DNA from: Planctomycetaceae bacterium
Lineage (GTDB): Bacteria; Planctomycetota; Planctomycetia; Planctomycetales; Planctomycetaceae
Length of the DNA stretch: 64,000 nucleotides
Direction: 5' to 3'
Assembly (NCBI GenBank): GCA_020426325.1
Contig: JAGQQG010000017.1
Span: forward strand, 1 to 64,000
The notes beneath the pieces were generated by a model. It did not search any database. It saw only the letters and a list, made by a program, of their open reading frames with translations, and was not told the origin of the DNA. Each line of letters begins with the position of its first letter. The stretch's first letter is position 1. Shown here piece by piece: positions 45,468 to 55,325 of this stretch. The position numbers and the translations under genes were made by a program.

Positions 45468-47897
45468 TCAGATGTCCTGCGAGCGGAGTCGGAGCGCATT
45501 GGAGATCACGGAGACCGAACTCATGCTCATGGCAGCGGCAGCGATCATCGGACTCAACAGGATGCCGAAGAACGGATAAAGAATTCCGGCTGCGATCGGG
45601 ACACCGAGGCTGTTGTAGACGAAGGCGAAGAACAGATTCTGCCTGATGTTTTTCATAGTGGCCCGGCTGAGTCGGATCGCTCTCTCGATTCCGCGCAGAT
45701 CCCCTTTCACGAGGGTCACTCCAGCACTCTCTATTGCAATATCCGTCCCTGTCCCCATTGCGATGCCCACATCGGCAGCAGCGAGGGCCGGCGCATCATT
45801 GATGCCGTCACCGGCCATGGCAACTTTCATCCCCTGTGCCTTGAGTTCTCTGACCCGGTTATGTTTGTCTTCCGGAGTAACACCCGCCTGAAACTCATCA
45901 ATTCCCAACTGGTCTGCAACCGTTTTTGCGGTAACGGCATTGTCTCCGGTCAGCATGGCAACCTTGAGGCCGAGTTCATGGAGCGCACGGACGGCAGCGG
46001 GAGTGGACTGCTTGATCGGATCTTGCACAGACAGCAGCCCGGCCAGTTGCCCATCGACGGCAACCAGAATCACGGTGGCCCCCTCAGAGCGAAGTTCATC
46101 CGCCTTCGTTTCCGCCTCACTGACCCCTGACACCCCCTGCTCTTGCAGGAGTGATGATTTCCCGATGAGAACGTCATGCGTCTCAACCTGCCCCGAGACG
46201 CCGCCGCCGGTGATGGAGTCGAAACCTTCGACGTCAGGAAGGTTCAACTGGCGTTCCCGCGCGGCACGGACGATCGCTTCAGCAAGAGGGTGTTCGCTAC
46301 GTTGCTCGACGCCAGCTGCCCATGAAAGCAGTTGCGATTCCTCCACATCGCTGAGTGGAACGATTTGCGTGAGTTCCGGACGTCCCTCCGTCAATGTGCC
46401 GGTCTTGTCGACGATCAGGTAGTTGACCGTTTCGAGCGTCTCCAGTGACTCGGCATCCTTGATGAGGACGCCCTCCTTTGCCCCGCGACCTACCCCGACC
46501 ATGATCGACATCGGAGTGGCGAGCCCCAATGCACAGGGGCAGGCTATGATCAGCACCGCGACTGCATTCACCAGTGCATACGCCAGCCGGGACTCGCTGG
46601 GACCGAGCCATGCCCACAGGCCAAAGGTCAGAATCGAAACAGCGATGACGGTCGGCACAAAGTAGCCGGCGACGGTGTCTGCAATCCGCTGGATCGGTGC
46701 ACGACTGCGCTGGGCACCCGCCACCATCTCGACGATCCGCGCGAGCGTCGTCTCGCTGCCCACCTTTTCAGCCCGCATCTCAAAAGAACCGGTTTGATTC
46801 ACGGTCCCGCCGATGACTTCATCACCTGTGGATTTCTTCACGGGGACGGGTTCGCCCGTGATCATTGACTCATCGACACGACTGTTGCCGCTGAGGATCA
46901 TCCCGTCCACCGGAATCTTGTCTCCGGGGACGATGCGGATCGAGTCACCGACCGTGACGTCCTCCAAAGGCACCACCTGCTCTTCACCATCGCGGATGAC
47001 GCGTGCCGTGTCGGGAGCCAGTGACATCAACTCGCGAATGGCTCCCCCCGTCTGCTTTCGGGCGCGCAGTTCGAGCACCTGTCCCAGCAGGACGAGTGCA
47101 GTGATCATGGCAGCGGCTTCGCAGTAGACGGGGATCGTACCGTGTTGCTGGAAAGTCTCGGGGATGAACTGAGGGAACAGCATCGCGAAAAGGCTGAACA
47201 GGTAAGCGGCCCCAGTGCCCATCGCGATGAGCGTGAACATGTTGAGATTGCCGGTTTGCAAGGATCGGACTGCACGCACAAGGAACGGCCATCCGCACCA
47301 GAGCACAACGGGCGTTGCCAACACAAGTTGCAGCCATCGTGAGAACTCATGACCGATCCAGTCATTGACTGGGACGCCGACCATGGGGGCCATGGCGAGT
47401 ACGAACAGGGGAACAGTCAGGACGACCGCAACCCAGAATCGGCGCGTCATCGAGGAGAGTTCTGGATCGTCCTCTTCTTCGTAGGAAACGCTCTTCGGTT
47501 CGAGATCCATTCCGCAGATCGGACATGAACCGGGATGATCCTGCTCAATTTCCGGATGCATCGGGCATGTGTAAACGGTCGCCCCGGCCTTGAAGGAGGG
47601 GTTTCGCTCCAGAGACATCCCACATTTTGGACAATCTGCGGGTGTCGGACTTTCCACACCCGGACACATCGGACAGACATACTTAGCAGAACTTGATGGC
47701 TGAGGTTTCTCAATCGTCGCACTGCCGTGACAACATGCGTGCCCTGGACCAATCTGCACGAGTTGAATCGACGGTGCTGCGGCTTCGAACTTCTTCAGAC
47801 AATTCGGGCAGCAAAAGTAGAACGTTTCGCCATCGCGAACGGTTGAGATCGCGGTTTTTTCATCGACGGTCATTCCACAGATGGGGTCGATGGCCAT
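45468..47897 (-). CDS. copA: Copper-translocating P1B-type ATPase with YHS and heavy-metal-binding domains
   Basis: The 809-residue pump has a YHS domain at the N-terminus ([26 protein letters not shown]), then two heavy-metal-binding HMBD-type segments with CPMCP...CPKCGMSLE near residues 74-95 and [25 protein letters not shown] near 110-134. About eight membrane helices include [13 protein letters not shown] near 445 with the CPC metal site. The catalytic DKTGTL follows near 490, and [24 protein letters not shown] near 700. It exports Cu+ (or Ag+) from the cytoplasm. Start ATG 47897 follows GGAG. Specificity is inferred from CPC and the C-terminal membrane helix motif [13 protein letters not shown]. 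Confidence 0.95.
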   Translation of the reverse strand: MAIDPICGMTVDEKTAISTVRDGETFYFCCPNCLKKFEAAAPSIQLVQIGPGHACCHGSATIEKPQPSSSAKYVCPMCPGVESPTPADCPKCGMSLERNPSFKAGATVYTCPMHPEIEQDHPGSCPICGMDLEPKSVSYEEEDDPELSSMTRRFWVAVVLTVPLFVLAMAPMVGVPVNDWIGHEFSRWLQLVLATPVVLWCGWPFLVRAVRSLQTGNLNMFTLIAMGTGAAYLFSLFAMLFPQFIPETFQQHGTIPVYCEAAAMITALVLLGQVLELRARKQTGGAIRELMSLAPDTARVIRDGEEQVVPLEDVTVGDSIRIVPGDKIPVDGMILSGNSRVDESMITGEPVPVKKSTGDEVIGGTVNQTGSFEMRAEKVGSETTLARIVEMVAGAQRSRAPIQRIADTVAGYFVPTVIAVSILTFGLWAWLGPSESRLAYALVNAVAVLIIACPCALGLATPMSIMVGVGRGAKEGVLIKDAESLETLETVNYLIVDKTGTLTEGRPELTQIVPLSDVEESQLLSWAAGVEQRSEHPLAEAIVRAARERQLNLPDVEGFDSITGGGVSGQVETHDVLIGKSSLLQEQGVSGVSEAETKADELRSEGATVILVAVDGQLAGLLSVQDPIKQSTPAAVRALHELGLKVAMLTGDNAVTAKTVADQLGIDEFQAGVTPEDKHNRVRELKAQGMKVAMAGDGINDAPALAAADVGIAMGTGTDIAIESAGVTLVKGDLRGIERAIRLSRATMKNIRQNLFFAFVYNSLGVPIAAGILYPFFGILLSPMIAAAAMSMSSVSVISNALRLRSQDI

Positions 47898-48097
47898 ATC
47901 GTTCGTTCTCCATTCTTTGCATGTTTTCGGTGCTGTCTCACGGCTTGCTCGATCCCTGCCTGACGAAGGAAGCCTCTCGATTCATTTTAGCTGTTCCTTG
48001 AAAACGCTGCAGATCGCCAGTACCACGGTGTTTACGGACAGAGACTCTTTACGGGAATCGTGAGTCCGGGCATCCATCCACAGCAAGGAGCTTCGTC

Positions 48098-48985
48098 ATG
48101 AAGCTGAGTCTGTTTTCGGTCAGTTACGCTGGGTACTGGGGACAGCACTCACTCGATGTGCTGGAGTTCATCGCCAAGGCGGCCGAACTGGGTTACGACG
48201 CAGTGATGCTCGCCGGAAAGCGACCGCATCTCTCTCCGTTGGATGCCACGGACGAACAGGTCTCAAACATCAGGCAGTCGCTCGATCAAAACAAGATCCA
48301 GTGTGCCGTCATCGCAGGCTACACCGATCTGGGCGGTAACGTCGCTGCTGAAGTCCCCTATCTCGAAATGCAGATTGCGTACGTCGAGAGTCTCTGCCGC
48401 ATCGGAGCCGAATTGGGAACAGGTGTGGTCCGCATCTTCACGGCCTATGAGGTGGACGGCGTCAGCCCTCATGCCACGTGGAAACATGTCGTGAAATCGT
48501 TACAGGAAATCTGTGAACGGGCGGAGTCGTACGGCGTCACGATCGCTGTGCAGAACCATCATGACATTGGTGTTCACAGCGACGCGTTGCTGGAGTTGCT
48601 GCACGATGTCGACCGGCCAAACTGCAAGTTCGGCTTCGACGCATGGTCCCCTGCCCTGCGTGGAGAGGATCTCTATGAAGCCGCATTAAAAATGGCTCCC
48701 CACACCGCCATCACCACCAATGCGGACTATCTCCGTTTGCCACGGTTTCGTTACGTGCCTGAGGTTATCAACTATGAGCGTGTGACCCCTGATCTGGTGA
48801 AGGCAGTCAAGTTTGGCGATGGGTTCATCGATTACCCGTCATTCTTCAGAGGACTGCGAGAGGGCGGGTTTGACGGCATCGCCAACTATGAAATGTGTTC
48901 ACCGATTCGCGGCGGAGGAGACATTCAGAACCTGGACGAATACTCAGCGCAATACCTGCACTGGATGAACGAGCATGCTCTTTGA
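48098..48985 (+). CDS. Sugar phosphate isomerase/epimerase family protein
   Basis: The 295-residue protein is an AP-endonuclease-2/xylose-isomerase-like TIM barrel. Metal-binding and barrel motifs are seen in IAVQNHHDIGVHSDALLELL near 148-167, NCKFGFDAWSPALRG near 175-189, and GDGFIDYPSFFRGLREGGFDGIANYEMCSP near 241-270, with the last glutamate in the usual position for a metal ligand. It probably isomerises or epimerises a sugar or cyclitol. It is single and follows a 200-base divergent upstream region shared with the P-ATPase. Confidence 0.87.
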   Translation: MKLSLFSVSYAGYWGQHSLDVLEFIAKAAELGYDAVMLAGKRPHLSPLDATDEQVSNIRQSLDQNKIQCAVIAGYTDLGGNVAAEVPYLEMQIAYVESLCRIGAELGTGVVRIFTAYEVDGVSPHATWKHVVKSLQEICERAESYGVTIAVQNHHDIGVHSDALLELLHDVDRPNCKFGFDAWSPALRGEDLYEAALKMAPHTAITTNADYLRLPRFRYVPEVINYERVTPDLVKAVKFGDGFIDYPSFFRGLREGGFDGIANYEMCSPIRGGGDIQNLDEYSAQYLHWMNEHAL

Positions 48986-49001
48986 GCATCTTTCCCGTTC
49001 T

Positions 49002-50648
49002 CTATTCAGCGGCCTTCCAACCGATGGGTGAGATCCACGGAAGGTCATCGTCCAGCACCGATGGCACTGGTGGTGCAGGCTGTGCGTCCCCGGCTCGCAA
49101 TGTTGTCAGACAGCGAGGTGCCGCATCGACGCGACCGCCGGGAACGATCTCGATCGTCCAGTTCTCATCCGGCTGCGACTTTTGAGTGGGCCCGGCCACG
49201 AGTTTCAGGAGTTCGCTTGAGGAGACCGCTCGCATAGCATCCTGTTGAATCTGAATGCCTGGAGGAGTCTGGTGAGTCAATTGAGGTACCAGTTCGTCCG
49301 GGTATTCAATCCGAGGATCGCGTTCACATGCCTGTCGGAAGAAGTAACGACTCATCTGGGTTTTGCCCTCTTCGTAGAGCAGAACTCCGATGTTGTAATG
49401 AGCTGCCGCCGGGCCAATGACCTCGGTGAACCGTTGCAGGCTCTCATCAATGTCGCCGCTGTGTCCAAGGGCGACGGCCAGATCAAATCGGACACGATCA
49501 TCATAGGGAGCCTGCTCCAGAGCAGCCGACAGAACCGAGACGGCATCCTCCCAGCGTCGCTGCGTCAAATAGACCTTTCCCGCAGCAGCCAGCACGACCT
49601 GATCACTCAGTCGTTCTGAAACGATCTGCTGGAGTTGCTGAACCACTTTTTCCGGATCATCGCTTGAGATCGCATCAGAATCCGGTAAACGGTTTCTCTG
49701 TGTCCCTATGCGATGTGGCAGCCTCTGTGGCTCCTCCGGTGGCCAAGATCCTGCATCCGTAATGGTTCCTGCCCAATTGGGCTTGCGGGGCGTCTGACTT
49801 GTCGGCTCGAAGTGCAGTGAAGATTCGTCGTCATCGTAATCCGAAAGGACGCGGCAATTCGGATGTGCCCGTTCAAATTCCAGGATGGCCTCTCGGCTCA
49901 CTTCAGTGCCGCGAACACTCAACCCTTCGAGATGAATCAAAGCCCGGAGATATCGCAGTCCGTCATCCGTGATCGCTGTGCGTTCCAGGGAAAGAAACCG
50001 CAAATCCTCCAGATCAATGATGTCGCGAATCGCATGGTCATCGATCGGCAGATCACAGAGTCCGAGCATTTTTAGCTTCGACGATTCAAACAATCCTTTC
50101 AAGCACGCATTCGTCACTTGAGTCCCGCTCAAGTCGACCGCACGTAACGATTCAATCTGTGTCAATGATTCTACGTCAGCATCCGTGGCGGCTGTCTCCG
50201 TCAGGTCTGCAACCAGCAACCCCCCTTCGTCGGAGAACTTCAGAATCCCGCCCAGCAATCTTAAACTTTCGACAGGATCCGTCGATGGCGCAGACTTTTC
50301 AAGCGACCAAGTCGTGTTATTGACCGGGATGTCCTCTGTCGGAAATGGCGCTGGTTGATCAGCATTCACGTCTTGATCGACGCTGACGTCCTCCAACGAT
50401 TCATCAACCGCAGGAACATCCGGCTCATCGGATTCTGGAGGCAGATAGGGAACTTCAGCAGCACTCTCCTCGGGTGAAACGGGATCAACAGCACTGTCCT
50501 GCTTCGACGAGCCGCCGAAAACGACCGACGTGCAAGAGGAGACGGCTCGCACAGGGGACGACCAACGACTGTGAGCAGTCTCTGTTCGACAACCGCTCAT
50601 GAGGCAAAGCGACGCCAGCAGCGCAGCGGCATGATTGTAGCGTCGCAT
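49002..50648 (-). CDS. LRR and TPR lipoprotein
   Basis: The 548-residue lipoprotein has a short signal ending in a lipobox (ASLCLMSGC) and then an acidic, proline-rich linker (residues about 45-115). LRR units follow at about 140-255 (LRAVDLSGTQV; LKMLGLCDLPI; LRFLSLERTAI; LEGLSVRGTEV). TPR-like helical pairs lie at about 335-440 (LAAAGKVYLTQRRWEDAVSVLSAALEQAPYDDRVRFDLAVAL; HYNIGVLLYEEGKTQMSRYFF). Both repeat types bind proteins. The ATG at 50648 is 9-12 bases after AGGTGG; an upstream GTG at 50657 is less likely. It is divergent from the cadherin-like membrane protein. Confidence 0.8.
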   Translation of the reverse strand: MRRYNHAAALLASLCLMSGCRTETAHSRWSSPVRAVSSCTSVVFGGSSKQDSAVDPVSPEESAAEVPYLPPESDEPDVPAVDESLEDVSVDQDVNADQPAPFPTEDIPVNNTTWSLEKSAPSTDPVESLRLLGGILKFSDEGGLLVADLTETAATDADVESLTQIESLRAVDLSGTQVTNACLKGLFESSKLKMLGLCDLPIDDHAIRDIIDLEDLRFLSLERTAITDDGLRYLRALIHLEGLSVRGTEVSREAILEFERAHPNCRVLSDYDDDESSLHFEPTSQTPRKPNWAGTITDAGSWPPEEPQRLPHRIGTQRNRLPDSDAISSDDPEKVVQQLQQIVSERLSDQVVLAAAGKVYLTQRRWEDAVSVLSAALEQAPYDDRVRFDLAVALGHSGDIDESLQRFTEVIGPAAAHYNIGVLLYEEGKTQMSRYFFRQACERDPRIEYPDELVPQLTHQTPPGIQIQQDAMRAVSSSELLKLVAGPTQKSQPDENWTIEIVPGGRVDAAPRCLTTLRAGDAQPAPPVPSVLDDDLPWISPIGWKAAE

Positions 50649-51171
50649 CTCAACCACCTCAGTGCGGTCGATGTCGGCTCATGGCAGGACATCTGCCGTA
50701 AAAAAGAGCCCACTTCCTCCTTGAAAATGCGGTCTGACTCACGAAACGGGAAACGAGCGTGAGCTCCGCCATCAATTCAATCGTCGGATTCCTCCCGACA
50801 GCGTCAGCCGATCGAACGCACGAAAGATTGAATCGTCTGATCAAACTGAAATCCGTCCGAGCTTTGGAAGAACAGAACCAACGAAACCAGCAGTCGTAAT
50901 ACGTCGAATCGGAACGACTGGCAGAATTCGACCGCTTAATCCCTTCAGGACATAAATGTCAACAAGATCAACCTCGCTGATCTCGAATCTGTAGTGAATT
51001 ACTGCATTCGACGGGTTTTGCATGATAGTTCTCATTAGGCAACAGAATCCCCTTGCAAACGTACGGGCGTTCACAGACGGCGACGTTTGGAGACACAACT
51101 GCGGGATCGCCTGACTGGGCCGGGCGACCACCGGCTGCGCGAGCCCCTGACACGAAATCCCATGAGACACC
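50649..51171. other. Divergent upstream region of the LRR/TPR and cadherin-like genes
   Basis: These 523 bases should hold promoters of both divergent genes. The open frame on the minus strand (50841-51458) overlaps the next gene antisense and has no protein-like features. I see no clear repeat. Confidence 0.4.
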
Positions 51172-53157
51172 ATGCTCCCCTGGCTGGTCATACTGCTGAG
51201 ATCGTTGCTGCCGATTGATCTGGCTGCGCAGATTCTCCCACCCGATCTGTCGATCGCTGAGGATGCACCCTTCGCGACTGTGATCGGAAAGCTGGAACCA
51301 ACAGGAGTCGGACCAGCAAACCTCCATCTAATCGCTTCGATCCCTGGTGGCGTGATCAGTTTCGACCCGGTGACAACTGAAGTTTCAGTCGCTGATTCAG
51401 CAAAGCTTGACACTGAATCGTCTCGACGGATCGTTCTCTTTCTGCGAGAGACCCGCACGAAATCTCCCGATCTCTATCGCTCCCTGTTTGTTGACCAGCT
51501 CCTCAAAAATGGCGCGAGCCCTCGCAACCTCGAACGATTCACGACAGATGTCCGATTTCGCATCTGTGTCGTTGCTGTGACTGAAGTCGAGGAGCAGGCG
51601 ACAATCCTGCCTGAAGGCGACCCCATCGCTGAGGGTGGCAACCACGCCAACAGTCATCGCCAGCTGGTCACGACAGGTTTAGAAGTTGCCGAAATTCCAG
51701 AAGGGCTGGCCTCACCAAAGTCGGCTGACACATTTGAGATCGATCCGCTTGTTCAGGTTCAGGCCTATCTCGATCGGGTGAAATTGTCCAAGAATGCCGT
51801 CAACGCTCAAGAGCAAAGCAAAGACCAGCACGTCGTAGCAACAGTGACATCACCTGACGACACTCCCGATTCGATCGGTGAGTCAGAAAGGGACAACCTC
51901 TCGCAAGACGTCGCTGAAACAGCAGTTGAAGCCACTGTCATTGCCCCCATTGCGACGCCGAGTCAACTCCCATCGAGTGATGACGTTGCATCGGCTCCTT
52001 CACCTTCACTTCCCGTTGTCACAAAAGTCCAGTCTCCCCCCGATCGGTCAGATGCCGGCGCTGCGGGCAAAAACACTGCCAGCTCCTTCACGCATCAGCA
52101 TGCTCGCCGTGATGCGATGTGGCTGATCGCTGGTCTTCTGCCCCTGTTTCCGATCATCTGCTTTGGCGTGGTGTTTGCGTGGAATGTGTTGAAACACGCC
52201 AGACTGATTGGCCGATTGTCCGGTTGTTTCAATCGTCAGAATGAAGCGACGTCCACGATTGAGACTTTGGACGTCGATGAAATCATCGAAGTACAGCTCT
52301 CCGGGGCATCACAGGATCTCGATGAGTCTGACCTGACGTTACTCAAATCAGGAAACAACTCAACGACGAGTGACGATGCAGCTGCACTCATGTCGCAGTG
52401 CCTGCAGGCATTGGAAAGTCTGAATCACCCTGTCGATTCTCTGGCTTCTCCTTGTGAAACGGGCCTTAACACATCTAGACTGAACTTGTCGGATGACCTG
52501 ATTCTGGAGCCGACAACTGCCGCAGTCGATTCATCAGAACAATCTTCTGTGCCAAGAAGCCAAGAGCGCGGCCACTCACTCAGAGAAACGGTCGCGGGTC
52601 TGGTCTCCGAAGCCAACGTGTATGAGTCTGAGACTGTCGAAGAGTGTGAACGGTCACGGTACACATCAGATTTAGAGGACGAAGCATCCTCGACATCAAT
52701 ACCATCAATAGAGGATCTTTTCCGTAGCGGCCCCCCTTCAATTGATGTTCAGCCACGCACTGGAAGCGACGCCCTCAGTGAAGTCGATCGACTCCGCAGG
52801 TTGATCCAGGACGAGTTCGGGATCGCGGTGAAGAACTCTCCCGATCAACAGAACTCAACCACGAATCCAAAGCCGCGAGTCAAGCTGGAACCACCGCCGC
52901 CAATCGACCTGGGAGAGTTTCGTGAAATCTCAGAGGCCGCATTTCGTCAGGCTATTATCACATCGCGGACCAACGTGCGGCATCGACAAATTCGTCACCT
53001 GCTGACCTATTCAGCGATTGTGGGCAGCCTCGTCTGTGCGATCGCTTCAATTGTTCTCTCACCACACATGCGCATCCCCTTGCTGATGGTGAGCGTGTCC
53101 GCCTTTGCTGTCCTCGGATACCTCAAATCACGTCGCCCACCGGAAGAGGACACCTGA
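51172..53157 (+). CDS. Membrane protein with cadherin-like N-terminus
   Basis: The 661-residue protein starts with a signal or anchor (LPWLVILLRSLLPIDLAAQ) and a segment resembling a cadherin-type Ig repeat: DLSIAEDAPFATVIGKL near 25-41, VISFDPVTTEVSVADSAKLD near 60-80. The middle is serine- and acid-rich and looks disordered. Membrane helices lie at about 316-340 (MWLIAGLLPLFPIICFGVVFAWNV) and at the end (about 608-650, SAIVGSLVCAIASIVL then MVSVSAFAVLGYL), so most of the acidic stretch of 345-600 should be cytoplasmic. No enzymatic motif is visible. It may be a structural or adhesion protein of the planctomycetal envelope. Confidence 0.65.
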   Translation: MLPWLVILLRSLLPIDLAAQILPPDLSIAEDAPFATVIGKLEPTGVGPANLHLIASIPGGVISFDPVTTEVSVADSAKLDTESSRRIVLFLRETRTKSPDLYRSLFVDQLLKNGASPRNLERFTTDVRFRICVVAVTEVEEQATILPEGDPIAEGGNHANSHRQLVTTGLEVAEIPEGLASPKSADTFEIDPLVQVQAYLDRVKLSKNAVNAQEQSKDQHVVATVTSPDDTPDSIGESERDNLSQDVAETAVEATVIAPIATPSQLPSSDDVASAPSPSLPVVTKVQSPPDRSDAGAAGKNTASSFTHQHARRDAMWLIAGLLPLFPIICFGVVFAWNVLKHARLIGRLSGCFNRQNEATSTIETLDVDEIIEVQLSGASQDLDESDLTLLKSGNNSTTSDDAAALMSQCLQALESLNHPVDSLASPCETGLNTSRLNLSDDLILEPTTAAVDSSEQSSVPRSQERGHSLRETVAGLVSEANVYESETVEECERSRYTSDLEDEASSTSIPSIEDLFRSGPPSIDVQPRTGSDALSEVDRLRRLIQDEFGIAVKNSPDQQNSTTNPKPRVKLEPPPPIDLGEFREISEAAFRQAIITSRTNVRHRQIRHLLTYSAIVGSLVCAIASIVLSPHMRIPLLMVSVSAFAVLGYLKSRRPPEEDT

Positions 53158-53219
53158 TGCGCTTGTGTCTGTTCTGCTCGACTGCAGTCTGTCTCTGCAA
53201 GCACTTCAAAGATCGCGTG

Positions 53220-53669
53220 TCATGACGAAGACTTCTTGTTGGTCTGCCTGTGCTCCCAATTCACCTGCATTTGCAGAAAAATGAATGATGCGGTCCAGGC
53301 AATCAGAATGAGGCCGGTCAGAGTTTCCAGCGCGGTCATGAACCGCACTGGCCCGTTGGGGGTGATGTCGCCGAAGCCGAGTGAAGTGTAAGCAACAAAT
53401 GAGAAGTAACCGTAGTCCGTTGAACTCTGGCCATTGGCATCAATGAGCCCTCCTGGACCATCGAGGAGGTCGACGACATAGTAACCGATCGCGAAACAGT
53501 AGAGTTCGACGACATGTGCCACAATGGCTCCGATCACCATTGCATTCAGCCATCGTCTCGGGTGCGGAGACGTGCGGCTGCACAGTCGTGACAGGTTGAC
53601 GAGTGCGAAGTAGTGAATCCCGACGCACGTCATCACCAGTCCAACGGAAATCATGGTGACGGTGAGCAT
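53220..53669 (-). CDS. Potassium-channel-like protein with pore motif
   Basis: The 149-residue protein has three or four hydrophobic segments and one pore loop with YTSLGFGDITP near residues 93-103, matching the TxGFGD-type selectivity filter of two-TM (Ion_trans_2) channels. One or two N-terminal membrane segments precede the pore and one outer helix (LTGLILIAWTASFIFLQMQ) follows. No cytoplasmic regulatory domain is present. Channels of this size act as tetramers for K+. It is convergent with the preceding cadherin-like gene, 62 bases away. Confidence 0.8.
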   Translation of the reverse strand: MLTVTMISVGLVMTCVGIHYFALVNLSRLCSRTSPHPRRWLNAMVIGAIVAHVVELYCFAIGYYVVDLLDGPGGLIDANGQSSTDYGYFSFVAYTSLGFGDITPNGPVRFMTALETLTGLILIAWTASFIFLQMQVNWEHRQTNKKSSS

Positions 53670-53921
53670 GAGACGTGCTGCGGGTTCGTGCCTTGAATCG
53701 AACGAGAATAGACCGATGTTCGATGATCAACCGGTTTCATTCAACTCAGCGGAGATGGACTCACGGAAATTGTTCGCTGGACTTTGCACCCGAGCCAACC
53801 TTCCCGTCCGGATTCTCCCCACATCGATTGTGCATCGACGATCACTCGCATAAGGTGACTTGCGACTTCTTTCAGCAATGCACGTAAAATCTTCACCCAG
53901 GCCGGTTACGAACTCGATTCT

Positions 53922-55304
53922 ATGGCGACACAGAATCCCACACATGATCTTCAGGCTCGAACAGGCCAGCGGCTTCGATGTGGATGCCCTCCATCCACAC
54001 TTGTGAACATGTTGGTGTTGGCGGCTCTGTCAGGATGCGGAGCCGGCGTGCCTGACAACTCTTATCAGGCTCCACCTCCTCCCGAGGTCACGGTCGCTCA
54101 TCCGTTGCAGAAAACGGTCACGATTTTCATCGAAGAGAATGGAGAGACGGAAGTCGTCGAACAGGCGGACGTTCGAGCCCGCGTCCGAGGCATCCTGGAG
54201 GAGATCAAGTTTGTTCCCGGTCAGATTGTTCAACAGGATGACGTACTCTATGTCATTCAACGCAGCGAATATCAGGCTGCACTCAACTCAGCGAAGGCAG
54301 CACTCGCAGCCGCTGAGGCTGCGATCGAAGTCGCCAATGCTCAAACGGGAGTCGTTGAGGTCGAACTGACCCGAGCTGAGACGGATTTTCAGCGTCATAA
54401 AGAACTGCTTGCGAAGGAAGCCGTCACACAAAGCCAGTTTGACACCGTGCTGGCAACTCGCGACGGGGTCCGTGCCCGTCGGGAGGCCGCCATCGCTGCC
54501 ACCGCTGCGGCCAAGGCCGATCGCGATAGGGCACAGGCGAATCTCGATCAGGCACAACTCGACTTTGACTACACCCTCGTGAAGGCTCCGATCAGCGGCC
54601 GCATCACCAAGACCGAGATTAAGCAGGGCAACCTCGTCGAAAACGGCAGCCTGATGGCCACGATCGTTGGTCGGGACCAGATGTATGCCAACTTCAACGT
54701 CAGCGATCGAGAGGTTCTTCGTCTCCAGAAGGCAGCACAGGAACGAGGCGAGCCGCGTAATCCGGAGAAAGATCGTTACCGCGACATGCCCGTCTACCTC
54801 AGACGTGAGCTGGATGAAGGATTCCCCTTCGTCGGCAAGCTCGACTATGTCGATCAGGAAGGGGTCGATCAGTCGACGGGCACCTTCGCGATCCGGGCGA
54901 TTTTTGAGAACCCGGACAACTTGATCCTCCCGGGCCTTTTCGTGCGAGTTCGCGTCCCGGTCGGCAAGCTCGATGACGCTCTACTCATTCCAGAGCAGGC
55001 GCTCTCACGGGACCAGCGAGGGACTTATGTACTTGTCGTGAATGAGGAACGGAAAGTCGATCGACGAACGGTGACGCCGGGGCAGACCGAAGAAGGCATG
55101 GTCGTCATCGAAACTGGACTCACCGGTGATGAACTCGTCCTCATCGATGGAGGGCAGCGTGCTCGTCCAGGGGTGGAGGTGAGCCCAACTGAGATCAATC
55201 TCACCATGCCCGACGAGTCCGAGTCCGTCCAAACGGAAGCCGCTTCACCAGCAGATGAACCTGTCGAGTCAGCTGAAGCAGCTCCCACTGAGGATCAACC
55301 CTGA
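53922..55304 (+). CDS. RND efflux periplasmic adaptor lipoprotein
   Basis: The 460-residue adaptor is the membrane-fusion protein of an RND pump. An N-terminal stretch ends with a lipobox (LAALSGC near residue 39). The barrel-sandwich and hairpin follow, with VRARVRGILEEIKFVPGQIVQQDDVLYVI near 83-111, an alpha-hairpin to about 215, and APISGRITKTEIKQGNLVENG near 223-243. The final third has the DALLIPEQALSRDQRGTYVLVV block. It docks on the transporter encoded 22 bases downstream. The C-terminal tail is acidic and proline-rich. No outer-membrane channel gene is present in the window. Confidence 0.94.
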   Translation: MATQNPTHDLQARTGQRLRCGCPPSTLVNMLVLAALSGCGAGVPDNSYQAPPPPEVTVAHPLQKTVTIFIEENGETEVVEQADVRARVRGILEEIKFVPGQIVQQDDVLYVIQRSEYQAALNSAKAALAAAEAAIEVANAQTGVVEVELTRAETDFQRHKELLAKEAVTQSQFDTVLATRDGVRARREAAIAATAAAKADRDRAQANLDQAQLDFDYTLVKAPISGRITKTEIKQGNLVENGSLMATIVGRDQMYANFNVSDREVLRLQKAAQERGEPRNPEKDRYRDMPVYLRRELDEGFPFVGKLDYVDQEGVDQSTGTFAIRAIFENPDNLILPGLFVRVRVPVGKLDDALLIPEQALSRDQRGTYVLVVNEERKVDRRTVTPGQTEEGMVVIETGLTGDELVLIDGGQRARPGVEVSPTEINLTMPDESESVQTEAASPADEPVESAEAAPTEDQP

Positions 55305-55325
55305 CGTCTGCCTGTTGCGGAACTC

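Noticed and set aside
50841-51458. Minus-strand frame of 205 codons in the gap before the cadherin-like gene
   Set aside because: It overlaps the better-supported gene in antisense and lacks motifs.
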